NCBI RefSeq assembly: GCF_018704065.1
Contig: NZ_JAGUQP010000003.1
Coordinates: 1 to 64,000 of the forward strand
Direction: 5' to 3'
Origin: Desulfovulcanus ferrireducens
GTDB lineage: Bacteria > Desulfobacterota > Desulfovibrionia > Desulfovibrionales > Desulfonatronovibrionaceae
Length of the DNA stretch: 64,000 nucleotides
Shown: positions 55,772-63,648 of the stretch, piece by piece
Layout: each line of letters begins with the position of its first letter
How positions within the stretch are numbered: the first letter of the stretch is position 1
The notes under the pieces: generated by a model
The model's database searches: none
What the model was told of the DNA's origin: nothing
What the model saw: the letters and a program-made list of their open reading frames with translations, nothing else
Program-made: the position numbers and the translations under genes

Positions 55772-56299
55772 CTAATTACCCTTAACTTTAAATTGTTTTA
55801 ACACAGCCAGCCGTGGGTCGCCAGCATTTCGCTCACAACTGCAAATTTTTTCATTCAAATTTTGACCACAATGTGGACAAAGACCCTTGCAGCTCTCTGA
55901 GCAAAGATACTTATCGGGCAAGGCAAGGACAAATTGTTCCCAAAATAAATGCTCTATATCAAGCTCCCAGGCCCCATCAATAAAGCGGAGCAGAGGTTTT
56001 TGAACATGGTCAGGTTCAACCGGCTCAAACTCCTCAAAAAGGCCAAAAGAGTAATCAACACCAACCCTCGCCTGCTCCAAACAGCGGTTACATGGCAAAA
56101 AAACAGAACCGCTGATTTTTCCCTGGATGTAAAATCCTTTTTTTTGGGGGATAATACTAAGCCAAACGACTAAACTTTCAGCCATAGCGCAGGGCAACTT
56201 GTTTTTCTCCCACAAGTACACCCACGCCTGGTCATCTTGAAAAGAAAATTCCCGGCCTTCTGCCGGGATGTCGGTCAAAGAGAGCCATTTTTTTTGCAT
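55772..56299 (-). CDS. yceD: DUF177 (YceD-like) protein
   Basis: The 175-residue protein has the YceD/DUF177 pattern: GSVFLPCNRCLEQARVGVDY near residue 70 and a C-terminal Cys-rich part, CSESCKGLCPHCGQNLN (CxxC-type). In plants the homologue affects 23S rRNA, and YceD is always next to rpmF, as here. ATG 56299 is used because GAGG lies 5 nt upstream; the GTG two codons before lacks one. Confidence 0.92.
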   Translation of the reverse strand: MQKKWLSLTDIPAEGREFSFQDDQAWVYLWEKNKLPCAMAESLVVWLSIIPQKKGFYIQGKISGSVFLPCNRCLEQARVGVDYSFGLFEEFEPVEPDHVQKPLLRFIDGAWELDIEHLFWEQFVLALPDKYLCSESCKGLCPHCGQNLNEKICSCERNAGDPRLAVLKQFKVKGN

Positions 56300-56510
56300 A
56301 ATCACCTCGGAAACAAGCTGTCTATATTGCGAATAATTTTCTTGTCAAGGAGTTTGCACTTGCTATTTTTGAGCAAGCAAGTTAGGAGAGTAAATTCTTT
56401 GGCATTGAGTGGATGAATTCGCGAGTTGCAAAAACCGTATGTTTTAGACCTCGCGAAATAAATTTTTGAGACAAATCAAAGATTTACATAACGAGTGAGG
56501 AGGTTCGGTT

Positions 56511-56711
56511 ATGGGAAAAGAATGTGCTATCTGCGGAAAGAAGCCTCAGGTTGGGAATAATGTCAGCCATGCCAATAATAAAACTAAAAGAAGATTTATG
56601 CCCAATCTGCAGAAAGTCAAGGCCCAATTACCCAGTGGACAGGTAAAGAAAATTAGCGTGTGCACCAGGTGCATTCGCTCCGGCGCTGTCGTCAAGCCAA
56701 TGGCAAAATAA
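56511..56711 (+). CDS. rpmB: 50S ribosomal protein L28
   Basis: The 66-residue protein has [24 protein letters not shown], then [12 protein letters not shown] and [12 protein letters not shown]. The four cysteines (CxxC plus CxxC) fit the zinc-binding form. AGGAGG lies about 8 nt before ATG. It is monocistronic, with a terminator after the stop. Confidence 0.96.
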   Translation: MGKECAICGKKPQVGNNVSHANNKTKRRFMPNLQKVKAQLPSGQVKKISVCTRCIRSGAVVKPMAK

Positions 56712-56746
56712 AAAAAGGCGGCTAAACCAGCCGCCTTTTTTTATTT
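56711..56746 (+). terminator. Intrinsic terminator of rpmB
   Basis: AAAAGGCGGCT and AGCCGCCTTTT pair around AAACC, followed by TTTTTTTATTTT. It begins at the rpmB stop. Confidence 0.92.
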
Positions 56747-56775
56747 TGTAGAAATAACACCCTGGCCTAACTTCG

Positions 56776-56967
56776 CTATTTGTCCTTCCTGTAAAACTCG
56801 AAACACATCTCTTCTTTCCACTTATCAACCTCATCTTTATAAAATGTGAGGGGCATTTCCATTTTACACGACCTGCAAACTACCCTGGCTCCTGCTCACC
56901 GGCCAACGATCTGAACCGGCGAGTTACAAAATTTGCACTTTAATTCAGGGCCGTTAGCATCATTCAC
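56776..56967 (-). CDS. Small zinc-ribbon protein with in-frame TGA (selenoprotein candidate or broken gene)
   Basis: A 64-codon frame starts at GTG 56967, preceded at 6 nt by GGAGG. Its translation has Cys pairs CKFC (residues 11-14) and CRSC (31-34), spaced like a zinc ribbon, and ends at TAG. Codon 24 (56898-56896) is TGA. After it both halves stay in frame and continue with ordinary composition. Sixteen nt past the TGA the RNA can form UUUGCA/UGUAAA around loop GGUCG, resembling the GGUCU loop of the fdhF selenocysteine insertion element. It may be a selenoprotein, or a gene with a recent nonsense mutation. The protein function is unknown. Confidence 0.55.
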
Positions 56968-57108
56968 TTTATCCCTCCTCTTCTCTCCTAAATGCTACTA
57001 CTTAAGTGTCATCAATCTGTGAATCTTGTTGTAACTATCTATTTTGATTATCTAAGTTTGTGGCCAACTGAAAACTGCTCCCAGAGCGAAATTTGCGCAA
57101 AACATATA

Positions 57109-57339
57109 TCAATTTCTTAAGAGTTGTTTAAACTCTTCCACAGTTAATCCAACTTGTTTTATGATTTTCCGTAATGTGCCTTTTGCTATTTCTCGATGAT
57201 CCGGAACAACAATACGTCTATGAGGATACACGACTTGTCGTAGGATTATATGACTGCCTTTCTGCCTGTCTCTTTCATAACCTACCTTTGACAATGCTGA
57301 CACTACTTCTCGTCCCGATACTCTTGGAAGTATACTCAC
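57109..57339 (-). CDS. hicA: HicA-family toxin (mRNA interferase)
   Basis: The 76-residue protein has the HicA double-stranded RNA-binding-like fold signature: VSGREVVSALSKVGYERDRQKGSH with the catalytic His (near residue 30), IILRQ, and VPDHREIAKGTLRKIIKQVG. Toxins of this family cut mRNA during stress. It overlaps hicB by 4 nt and comes after it. The pair lies inside a repeat fragment (57055-57735). Confidence 0.93.
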   Translation of the reverse strand: MSILPRVSGREVVSALSKVGYERDRQKGSHIILRQVVYPHRRIVVPDHREIAKGTLRKIIKQVGLTVEEFKQLLRN

Positions 57340-57548
57340 ACTGCTACCTCTACAATTTCTTCATCAATGGATGGGGGAATAGGTTCATTGTGAGCTTTCA
57401 AACTTTCAATATATGCTTCAATTGCTTCTTGAATATTCGTTAACGCCTCAACACGTGTTTCTCCTTGAGAAATACAGCCAGGTAGAGAAGGAACCTCTGC
57501 AACAAAGATCCCATCTTCATCTTGTTCAATAATAACTCGATATTTCAT
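57336..57548 (-). CDS. hicB: HicB-family antitoxin
   Basis: The 70-residue protein has the HicB core: YRVIIEQDEDGIFVAEVPSLPGCISQG, then ALTNIQEAIEAYIE. It neutralises HicA and usually represses its own operon. It lacks a C-terminal DNA-binding domain, so it is a short form. GGAGG lies 5 nt before ATG. Confidence 0.93.
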   Translation of the reverse strand: MKYRVIIEQDEDGIFVAEVPSLPGCISQGETRVEALTNIQEAIEAYIESLKAHNEPIPPSIDEEIVEVAV

Positions 57549-57736
57549 AAATGCCTCCTATCTTTATTTGTTGGCTAACTATCAATAATAAAAGAATATT
57601 CGTTTATCCTGAATACTCCGTCAGCTCTGCCCGCAAGCAAACTATAGCTGGTTCCAGGAGTTTGCACCTGCATAAAAAAACAACCATCAAAATAGTCATG
57701 CAAACTTACCATCTTAAATGTGCTGGCTACAGACTC

Positions 57737-58615
57737 TTAAGCAAGCTGCTGAATCCCTTCCAGAACCCAGGAAGAGTTAGGCTCATCGGTTTGCCGACTA
57801 AAATGCCATACTTCGCGCACCTGCTGAGGATTACTTTGCTCTGGCTCTTCACGCATCAGAGCATCAAAGTAAACCGAGGCAATGGTTCTGCCCCCTTCCT
57901 CACGGACATCCAACAGCCTGGCGTTTACAAGCAAAATTTCTGTTTTGCCAGGATGCGGATCCTCCTGAGCCTGAGCCTTGATGAAAGCAAATACTTCCGG
58001 GCTTGTGAACTGCTTTATATCCTCCAGATCCCTTTTGTCCCAGGATTCCTGCATCCTTAAAAAGGCAGCCTTGGCCCCTTTTAAAAACTCCTGCTCATCA
58101 AAGCCGTCCGGGAGTTTTATTTCCGGTTCGGACGATAACTGCCCTCCTGAGCCCGTACGCAAATTGTCCCATGATGCTTCCGGACGGGTTGAAGACTCAT
58201 ATCTTGTTCCGGAATATGACGATATAGATGGTTCTTCAGCAGGTCTTTTCGATCGCATAAACTTAAAGATAAGAAAGATCACTCCACCAATGATCAACAA
58301 ATCCAGGAGGTTGGGACCATGAAATGGTCCACCAAAAAAAAGAGAGCCTAGCAGGCCGCCCATAGCAAGACCACCTAGAAAGCCCCACAATCCAGGACGT
58401 GAAAAGGTTGATCTCTGTCCACGGGAGTTGGCGTATGATTTACTAGTATAAGGTTTGGAAGGAATTTTTTTGGTATAGCTGCGATTATAACTTGGCCTGC
58501 TGCCAAAAGAACGCCCTCCGCCAAATCTTTTACCGAAGGCTTGGTGGTCAAAGTCCAGAAAAAAACTAAAAATCAAAACAGGAATCAAAATTATAAGCAT
58601 CTTCTTCCAATTCAT
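57737..58615 (-). CDS. Tim44-like domain protein, membrane-anchored
   Basis: The 292-residue product starts with a hydrophobic segment (about 5-21, LIILIPVLIFSFFL). A Gly/Ser/Arg-rich linker follows, then a second hydrophobic part (GFLGGLAMGGLLGSLFF, LLDLLIIGGVIFLIFKF, about 76-118). A C-terminal Tim44 domain spans about 175-290 (FDEQEFLKGAKAAFLRMQES, REVWHFSRQTDEPNSSWVLEGIQQ). In mitochondria Tim44 tethers Hsp70 at the import channel; bacterial members have unsettled roles. ATG 58615 has GGAGG 5 nt upstream. Confidence 0.9.
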   Translation of the reverse strand: MNWKKMLIILIPVLIFSFFLDFDHQAFGKRFGGGRSFGSRPSYNRSYTKKIPSKPYTSKSYANSRGQRSTFSRPGLWGFLGGLAMGGLLGSLFFGGPFHGPNLLDLLIIGGVIFLIFKFMRSKRPAEEPSISSYSGTRYESSTRPEASWDNLRTGSGGQLSSEPEIKLPDGFDEQEFLKGAKAAFLRMQESWDKRDLEDIKQFTSPEVFAFIKAQAQEDPHPGKTEILLVNARLLDVREEGGRTIASVYFDALMREEPEQSNPQQVREVWHFSRQTDEPNSSWVLEGIQQLA

Positions 58616-58663
58616 TATTTCCTCCGTATTCAACGTTCAATGTTCAATGTTCAATGTTGAAAT

Positions 58664-58958
58664 CTCAACTTTCTGACACGATTAACATCCTCAAATTACT
58701 ACACAATTGAAGAGTGCATTTTCTGAAATGCATTACAAACGGGTTGGGTAACACATCTTGGCGAAGATTGCGGAAGTGCTGTGCATAGGGAGGTTATTCC
58801 ATCGAACTTTCGAAACCCATCATAACAACAGAAAAGACATTAAATAATATTCTATTGGCTAACCCCATTATGCACAGCCCGCAAGCAAGCCTTAGATGTG
58901 TCCAAGTCTTTGTTCGCATTGAAGAAAATGCGCTCGCAAATTAACTAAGAAAGTTGAG
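58664..58958. mobile_element. Fold-back repeat copy G (MITE-like, 295 bp)
   Basis: Ends are CTCAACTTTCTGA and TAAGAAAGTTGAG. An exact 8-bp GTTGAAAT lies on each side (58656-58663 and 58959-58966). The interior is nearly the same as copies B and D. The left flank is a tandem GTTCAAT repeat (58636-58658). Confidence 0.9.
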
Positions 58959-59133
58959 GTTGAAATTCTTACGCTTACCTGAATCTGTGAAGTTGTACTA
59001 GCAAACATGGCATCTGGGGTCAGACCCCTTTGCTTTTCTTCTCTGTCCACTGCTCACTCATAAAACAAGTAATCGACGAAAATTAACGGATTCAGGCGCT
59101 TACCTCTGACAATCAACATTGAACGTTGAACAT
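58959..59133. other. Intergenic region with GGGGTCAGACCCC palindrome and dispersed repeat
   Basis: This gap between copy G and nikO holds GGGGTCAGACCCC (59016-59028), a palindrome often seen near REP-type transposase genes in Deltaproteobacteria. It also has the 18-bp CTTACCTCTGACAATCAA at 59099-59116, an exact inverse of 7590-7607. No gene is supported. Confidence 0.5.
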
Positions 59134-59856
59134 TTAAGCTTCTTCATGTTTATGCGGAATTTGACCTAAAGGATGGACATGGATGTGTTTATGCATCACC
59201 ACTGACTGGTCGTACACGAGCTTGCCCTGTTTCATTAAATATTGTTTTTTTGTGGTCTGGGCAAGAAAATCATAGTCATGGGAAATGATAATCTGTGCAA
59301 TGTCTAAATCTTGAATAATCTTGATAAGTTTTCGCCTGGTTTGTTCGTCCAGTCCTGTAGTAGGTTCATCAAAAATAAGTGCTTCCGGCTCCATGACAAG
59401 GACAGTGGCAATGGAGACCAGTTTTTTTTCTCCGCCAGAAAGGTTATGTGTAAACCGTTGTTCAAACTCGCTAAGGCCAAGCTTGGCCAGTATAGCACGG
59501 GCAAGTTCCTTGGCTTTTTCCGGAGAGTGACCCAGGTTTAACGGGCCAAATGCCACATCTTCCAAAACAGTTGGGTAGATAAGCTGGTCATCAGCATTTT
59601 GAAAAACAAACCCAATACGTGGCCTAATCTTTTGAAAGTCCTTTTCGCTCCTTATTATTTGACCGAAAATTTCAATCTGTCCGCTCCTGGGCTTAATCAG
59701 GCCCATGATGATGTGAGCCAGAGTTGTTTTGCCGCTACCATTGGGCCCAATTATACCTACCCGTTCTCCGGAGTAAAGCTCAAAGTTTAATTGATCGAGC
59801 AAAGCCGACCCATTTGGATAGGCAAAAGAGATATTTTTTAAAGAAACTAACTTCAT
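59134..59856 (-). CDS. nikO: Nickel/cobalt ECF importer ATP-binding protein
   Basis: The 240-residue ABC ATPase has Walker A GPNGSGKTTLAHI (about 37-49), the signature NLSGGEKKLVSIA, and Walker B EALIFDEPTTGLDEQ. A C-terminal His-rich tail (HKHIHVHPLGQIPHKHEEA) may bind the metal. With NikQ and NikM it forms the energy-coupled importer. It is the last gene of the nik unit. Cobalt versus nickel cannot be fixed, but the NikK/NikL-like genes favour nickel. Confidence 0.93.
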   Translation of the reverse strand: MKLVSLKNISFAYPNGSALLDQLNFELYSGERVGIIGPNGSGKTTLAHIIMGLIKPRSGQIEIFGQIIRSEKDFQKIRPRIGFVFQNADDQLIYPTVLEDVAFGPLNLGHSPEKAKELARAILAKLGLSEFEQRFTHNLSGGEKKLVSIATVLVMEPEALIFDEPTTGLDEQTRRKLIKIIQDLDIAQIIISHDYDFLAQTTKKQYLMKQGKLVYDQSVVMHKHIHVHPLGQIPHKHEEA

Positions 59857-59896
59857 AATAATAATAATGTTGAATGCTGAATAGCGAAGCGTTGAA

Positions 59897-60664
59897 TTAT
59901 TTAAAAAAAATAGGGTTTATATATTCCAGCATCAACAACACGGAGGCAAATATAGATGATGTCAGGAAAAAGGAAAAGTCTTTTTTGGTCAAGGAGAATT
60001 TGTGCAGAGAATAAAATTTTCCCTGGAAGCCCCGGCAGAGCATGGCCTTGTGCACCTGCTCTGCCCTGTCCCACGATCTGACGAGGATAAGGCCCAAAAG
60101 GCAAGCATAAGTTTTATAGGTGTGCAGGTTGGTTTTAGGGTTAAATCCCCTGACTTTCAGAGAACGTAACAGCCTTTTTTTTTCTTCTTCGAGGACAAAA
60201 ATATACCTGAATGAAAAAATCAGTAAATAGGTAAGCTTTTCTGGCAGGCCTAGCTGTTGCAAGGCATAGCCAATGGTAGGCACAGGGATGGTGGAAATAA
60301 GAGCAATAAAGATGGTCATAATTGCATTGGCTTTTAAAGTAATTTGCAAGGCCAAAATCAAACCCTCTTTGCTGGCAGATAAAGGGCCAAGAGAGAACAA
60401 GGTCTGCCCCGGATAGGAAAACGGGAGCACTGCCCAAAGAAAAAGTATAAATGTATTTATGACCAAGAGCCTGGATAGAAGCTTTTGCAGGGGAAGACAT
60501 GAAAGAAAATAGAGAATTACTGCACTGGCAATACCAGCAGAGAGGACAGGCAACGAAGAACTAAGAGCCAGGACAACTGACAAAATAAAAGCCTGGACCA
60601 GTCTTATTCGCGGGTCCAGGCTATGAATAAAAGATTTATAAGCTATAAACTCCTGCTCAAGCAT
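59897..60664 (-). CDS. nikQ: Nickel/cobalt ECF importer transmembrane protein
   Basis: The 255-residue membrane protein has five or so hydrophobic segments and the EcfT family coupling motif region, RSLKVRGFN with a second GFQGKF motif (ARG/ARG-type, here LKVRGF and LCRGFQG). It anchors the ATPase. The start ATG lies about 50 nt from the previous gene. It is the CbiQ/NikQ component. Confidence 0.9.
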   Translation of the reverse strand: MLEQEFIAYKSFIHSLDPRIRLVQAFILSVVLALSSSLPVLSAGIASAVILYFLSCLPLQKLLSRLLVINTFILFLWAVLPFSYPGQTLFSLGPLSASKEGLILALQITLKANAIMTIFIALISTIPVPTIGYALQQLGLPEKLTYLLIFSFRYIFVLEEEKKRLLRSLKVRGFNPKTNLHTYKTYACLLGLILVRSWDRAEQVHKAMLCRGFQGKFYSLHKFSLTKKDFSFFLTSSIFASVLLMLEYINPIFFK

Positions 60665-60712
60665 TTTAACCCGAATCTACGTAGTTCACTAATTAAATTT
60701 AATGTCCGCTCT

Positions 60713-61330
60713 CTACTTTTTGCTCTTGAAATACATGGCAATGCCCATAAGACCTAGAATATAGCCAATGCCCCCAAAAATGTCAGCAAAACTTATCGGC
60801 CTTTCCTGTAGAAGAGTAAGCTTTTCCATAACCGGCTTAAGTTTTCGATCCAGCACTTTGTTCAAGACCTTTTCCAGGCTGGCGGTATCTATGTTACTGG
60901 CTGCTACAACCTTTGACTGAACCTCAGTTTCAGATTTTTGGGATTCTACAGGCGTATCAATATCAGCAGTCTGTGCCGTATCTTCGGAAATTTCATCCCC
61001 AACAAGTTCATCAGCCGGGATAGGCCATGTGTTCTTGTGGCCCATACCAGCAATCAACTCAACTTCAAGATCCAATTTTTCTTTAATGGCCTTTTGAGGA
61101 ATAGGTATAGAAACCTCTCCCTGGTCATTAGTCTTACCCTGGACCAGAACTTGGCCGCTCTTTTTATCCAGGATCTTGACCAGGCAGTCTTGCGCCTTGT
61201 TGCCAGAGGCAAATTTTCCCGTACAATTGATTTTTCCCCCTTCTACCCAACAGAAAACATTTACCCGATGGGCCAGAGAGGAGCTAATAAAGCCTAATGT
61301 AAGAATGATGGTCAATAATAATTTAGCCAT
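60713..61330 (-). CDS. nikL: NikL-like exported membrane-anchored protein
   Basis: The 205-residue product has a signal peptide (LLLTIILTLGFISSSLAHR) and a beta-rich domain with Cys pairs (NVFCWVEGGKINCTGKF). An acidic linker follows, then a C-terminal membrane helix (FADIFGGIGYILGLMGIAMYF). NikL-type additional components of Nik importers have the same arrangement and lie in the same place. It follows nikM, 74 nt away. Confidence 0.8.
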   Translation of the reverse strand: MAKLLLTIILTLGFISSSLAHRVNVFCWVEGGKINCTGKFASGNKAQDCLVKILDKKSGQVLVQGKTNDQGEVSIPIPQKAIKEKLDLEVELIAGMGHKNTWPIPADELVGDEISEDTAQTADIDTPVESQKSETEVQSKVVAASNIDTASLEKVLNKVLDRKLKPVMEKLTLLQERPISFADIFGGIGYILGLMGIAMYFKSKK

Positions 61331-61403
61331 GTTAGTTCCTAGTTTTTGTTTTTGGGTTTCTGGTTTTTATTAAATAATCAAAACTCAATACACCTTCTCC
61401 GCT

Positions 61404-62000
61404 TCACCTTTTTTCTATCATTTCAGGCCGGACCTTGTGCAGAAAAGAAACCGTCAAGCTGGCAATTATGCCCTCCACGACCATGACCGGAATATGGGCA
61501 AGAATAATGAGTTTAGCTGCCGGCAAAAAAGCCTCCCCTGAAAAAGCTAGACTTATGGCCACCAAGAATCCGCTACCCAAAATACCCAGAGCACCCAGGC
61601 AGAAATTTACAAATATATTTTTTTTGAGCTTTACAGGCAAACTATAATAGAGCAAACCGCAGACAAGCGCTGGTCCTGCCATAATCACAGTATTTACTCC
61701 AAGGGCAGTGAGCCCTCCAAATTGAAACAATACTGCCTGCAAGAACAAAGCTACCAAAATAGCCAGAATGCAGGCTGGACCCAAAATAATTCCGGTCAAA
61801 CCATTCAGGACCAGGTGCATATTAGAGGGTCCAATGGGCACATGGATTAAAGACGCCACAAAAAAGACCGCTGACAGGATAGCGGTCTTGGGGATCTGAT
61901 TATAATCCAATTTTTTTAGGGCCCAGGCCGTGCCGATAACAGTTAGTCCGGCCCCGGTAAGCAGTACCGGAAGACTTAAAACACCTTCAGATATATGCAT
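61404..62000 (-). CDS. nikM: Nickel/cobalt ECF importer substrate-specific subunit
   Basis: The 198-residue protein starts MHISEGVLSLPVLL, the CbiM/NikM N-terminus in which Met1, His2 and nearby groups bind the metal. It has about six hydrophobic segments and the conserved HVPIGPSNMHLVLNGLTGIILG. It is the S component of the importer. The two families are hard to tell apart; neighbours favour nickel. Confidence 0.92.
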   Translation of the reverse strand: MHISEGVLSLPVLLTGAGLTVIGTAWALKKLDYNQIPKTAILSAVFFVASLIHVPIGPSNMHLVLNGLTGIILGPACILAILVALFLQAVLFQFGGLTALGVNTVIMAGPALVCGLLYYSLPVKLKKNIFVNFCLGALGILGSGFLVAISLAFSGEAFLPAAKLIILAHIPVMVVEGIIASLTVSFLHKVRPEMIEKR

Positions 62001-62053
62001 GTGTCTATCCTTATCAGGCCAGATCTATACAATGATCTGGCCTGTACTTGTTT

Positions 62054-62821
62054 TTACTTTTCTTGCCAATCCAGGAATTGGACCCAGAGTACAGCCCCAA
62101 TCTCAACATCCTTATCCTGGCCATCTTTTTTTATTTTAAAATCAGCAGTATTCAAGCCGGCAAACCCCCACCAACCAGCTCGAGGAGGAGTGTAAGTAAA
62201 TACACCATTGGCATCAGCCTTGACCACTTGAGTGATCATGTATTCCGAAGGAGCCTTTACCTTATGCCCCTGGTTGTAGAACTCGATTTCAACATCACAA
62301 TAAGGAACGGGTTTTCCATCTACCAGCACCTGGCCTTGAAAAGTATTTCCAGCATACAGACCAAAAGGACGGGTCAAGGGAATAATCTCTGTTTTCAAAC
62401 CAACGGGTTCATCCCAGCCTTCTTCATCGCCAAACGCAGCAACAATGGTTTTGGTGTAATGGATAATGAAACAGTCTTCTGCTGGCTCCCAATAAGGTTT
62501 GGGCTCCATATAAAATTTATAGACTCCGGGCCTTTTCACCTTAAACTTGGTTTCCCAGGCAGTATGACCCATGACCTTGGTCTTTTTGAGCTTAGAAAGT
62601 AAATCTTTGTTTTGGGAACCAACCTTAACACCAAATTTCGCAGGTTTAACCAGTTCCATGCCTATCATCTCAAAAGGATGAGAAAAGGATAATTTCAAAT
62701 CAACCACTTTATTCTCCGGTGCAACCATGGACTGGGAAGGAATGACCATGCCAAAATGGGCAAGACACACAGAAGGAATTAAAACCAAAAGAACAGGCAT
62801 AAAAAATTTAAAAATGCGCAT
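62054..62821 (-). CDS. nikK: NikK-like DUF4198 periplasmic protein
   Basis: The 255-residue product has a signal peptide ([19 protein letters not shown], cut near residue 21) and a DUF4198 beta-sandwich. The mature part starts with His (HFG), a trait of nickel-binding NikK, and has [12 protein letters not shown] and [16 protein letters not shown]. It is the first gene of a nikKMLQO-type unit. I found no NikR operator or cobalamin riboswitch in the 210 nt upstream, which is divergent from the macro-domain gene. Confidence 0.88.
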   Translation of the reverse strand: MRIFKFFMPVLLVLIPSVCLAHFGMVIPSQSMVAPENKVVDLKLSFSHPFEMIGMELVKPAKFGVKVGSQNKDLLSKLKKTKVMGHTAWETKFKVKRPGVYKFYMEPKPYWEPAEDCFIIHYTKTIVAAFGDEEGWDEPVGLKTEIIPLTRPFGLYAGNTFQGQVLVDGKPVPYCDVEIEFYNQGHKVKAPSEYMITQVVKADANGVFTYTPPRAGWWGFAGLNTADFKIKKDGQDKDVEIGAVLWVQFLDWQEK

Positions 62822-63031
62822 AAAAAAACCTCCGTTTTGATAATTAAAATATAACTACTTATAATGTAAAACTTATTTGAAAAACGTATCATTAGTCAAG
62901 AAAAAAATAAATTTTCTGTCTCCCGACTTGACGTTGAAAAAGCTATTCTTATTCTTTTCTTGACAAGTGATTTCTAGTTTGTTGAGTTTACCTGTCTTTT
63001 TTTTAAGTATAAATTTCAAGAATATTTAGCT

Positions 63032-63559
63032 ATGAACAACAAAATTCATATTGTTTATGGAAATCTTACCGAGGCAAACGTGGAGGCCATTGTTAATGCA
63101 GCCAATTCGCGCCTGGCTGGAGGTGGAGGCGTGGACGGGGCCATCCACCGGGCAGCCGGGCCAGAGCTTCTTCGGGCCTGCCAAAAAATCGTGGCTGAAA
63201 AGGGATACCTTCCCCCGGGCCAGGCGGTAATTACTCCGGGCTTTAATCTCCCGGCCAAATATGTTATTCACACTGTTGGCCCTATCTGGCACGGAGGGCA
63301 AGGTAGAGAGGAAAAGGTCCTGGACCAGGCTTATGCTTCCTGCCTTGAACTGGCCAGCGCACATGGGGTAAAAACTATTGCCTTCCCGGCCATTAGTTGT
63401 GGAACCTATGGCTTCCCCATGCAACTTGCCATCCCCATTGCCATAAACAGGTGCATAAAAGGGCTTGAACAAGGACTGGTTCAAGAAATTTATTTTTATT
63501 TATACTCAAAGGAGAGTTATGAGCTTTGGGATGAAATGGTGGATGAGTTGATGGGTTAA
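63032..63559 (+). CDS. Macro-domain ADP-ribose hydrolase
   Basis: The 175-residue protein has the macro signature: VEAIVNAANSRLAGGGGVDGAIHRAAG near residues 17-43 and then TVGPIWHGG and FPAISCGTYGFP near 129-140. Members such as YmdB release the acetyl group of O-acetyl-ADP-ribose or the ADP-ribose of proteins. The catalytic Asn and Asp are present. No DarT/SirTM partner is adjacent. Confidence 0.93.
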   Translation: MNNKIHIVYGNLTEANVEAIVNAANSRLAGGGGVDGAIHRAAGPELLRACQKIVAEKGYLPPGQAVITPGFNLPAKYVIHTVGPIWHGGQGREEKVLDQAYASCLELASAHGVKTIAFPAISCGTYGFPMQLAIPIAINRCIKGLEQGLVQEIYFYLYSKESYELWDEMVDELMG

Positions 63560-63648
63560 TGAGGCAAAGATTAAAAGCAATATTTAGTTTATTACCCCAT
63601 TAACCCATCAACCCATTTACTCATTTACTCAATTCAAGGAGCTAAAAA

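Larger units (their letters stand above)
57055..57735. mobile_element. E-type fold-back repeat containing hicAB (copy H)
   Basis: The end AGTTTGTGGCCAAC (57055-57068) and GCTGGCTACAGACT (57722-57735, inverse AGTCTGTAGCCAGC) match the E-type terminal repeats with 3 mismatches in 14. From about 57566 to 57735 the sequence aligns with the right half of copy E (AACTATC...AAAAGAATATT, CTCTGCCCGCAAGCAAA). The left half of the E-type interior is replaced by hicAB. No target duplication is seen. The right end is 1 nt from the stop of the Tim44-like gene. Confidence 0.55.

Noticed and set aside
62822-63031. Cobalamin riboswitch or NikR operator before nikK
   Set aside because: I could not find the B12-box or a clear inverted NikR repeat; only A/T-rich sequence is present.
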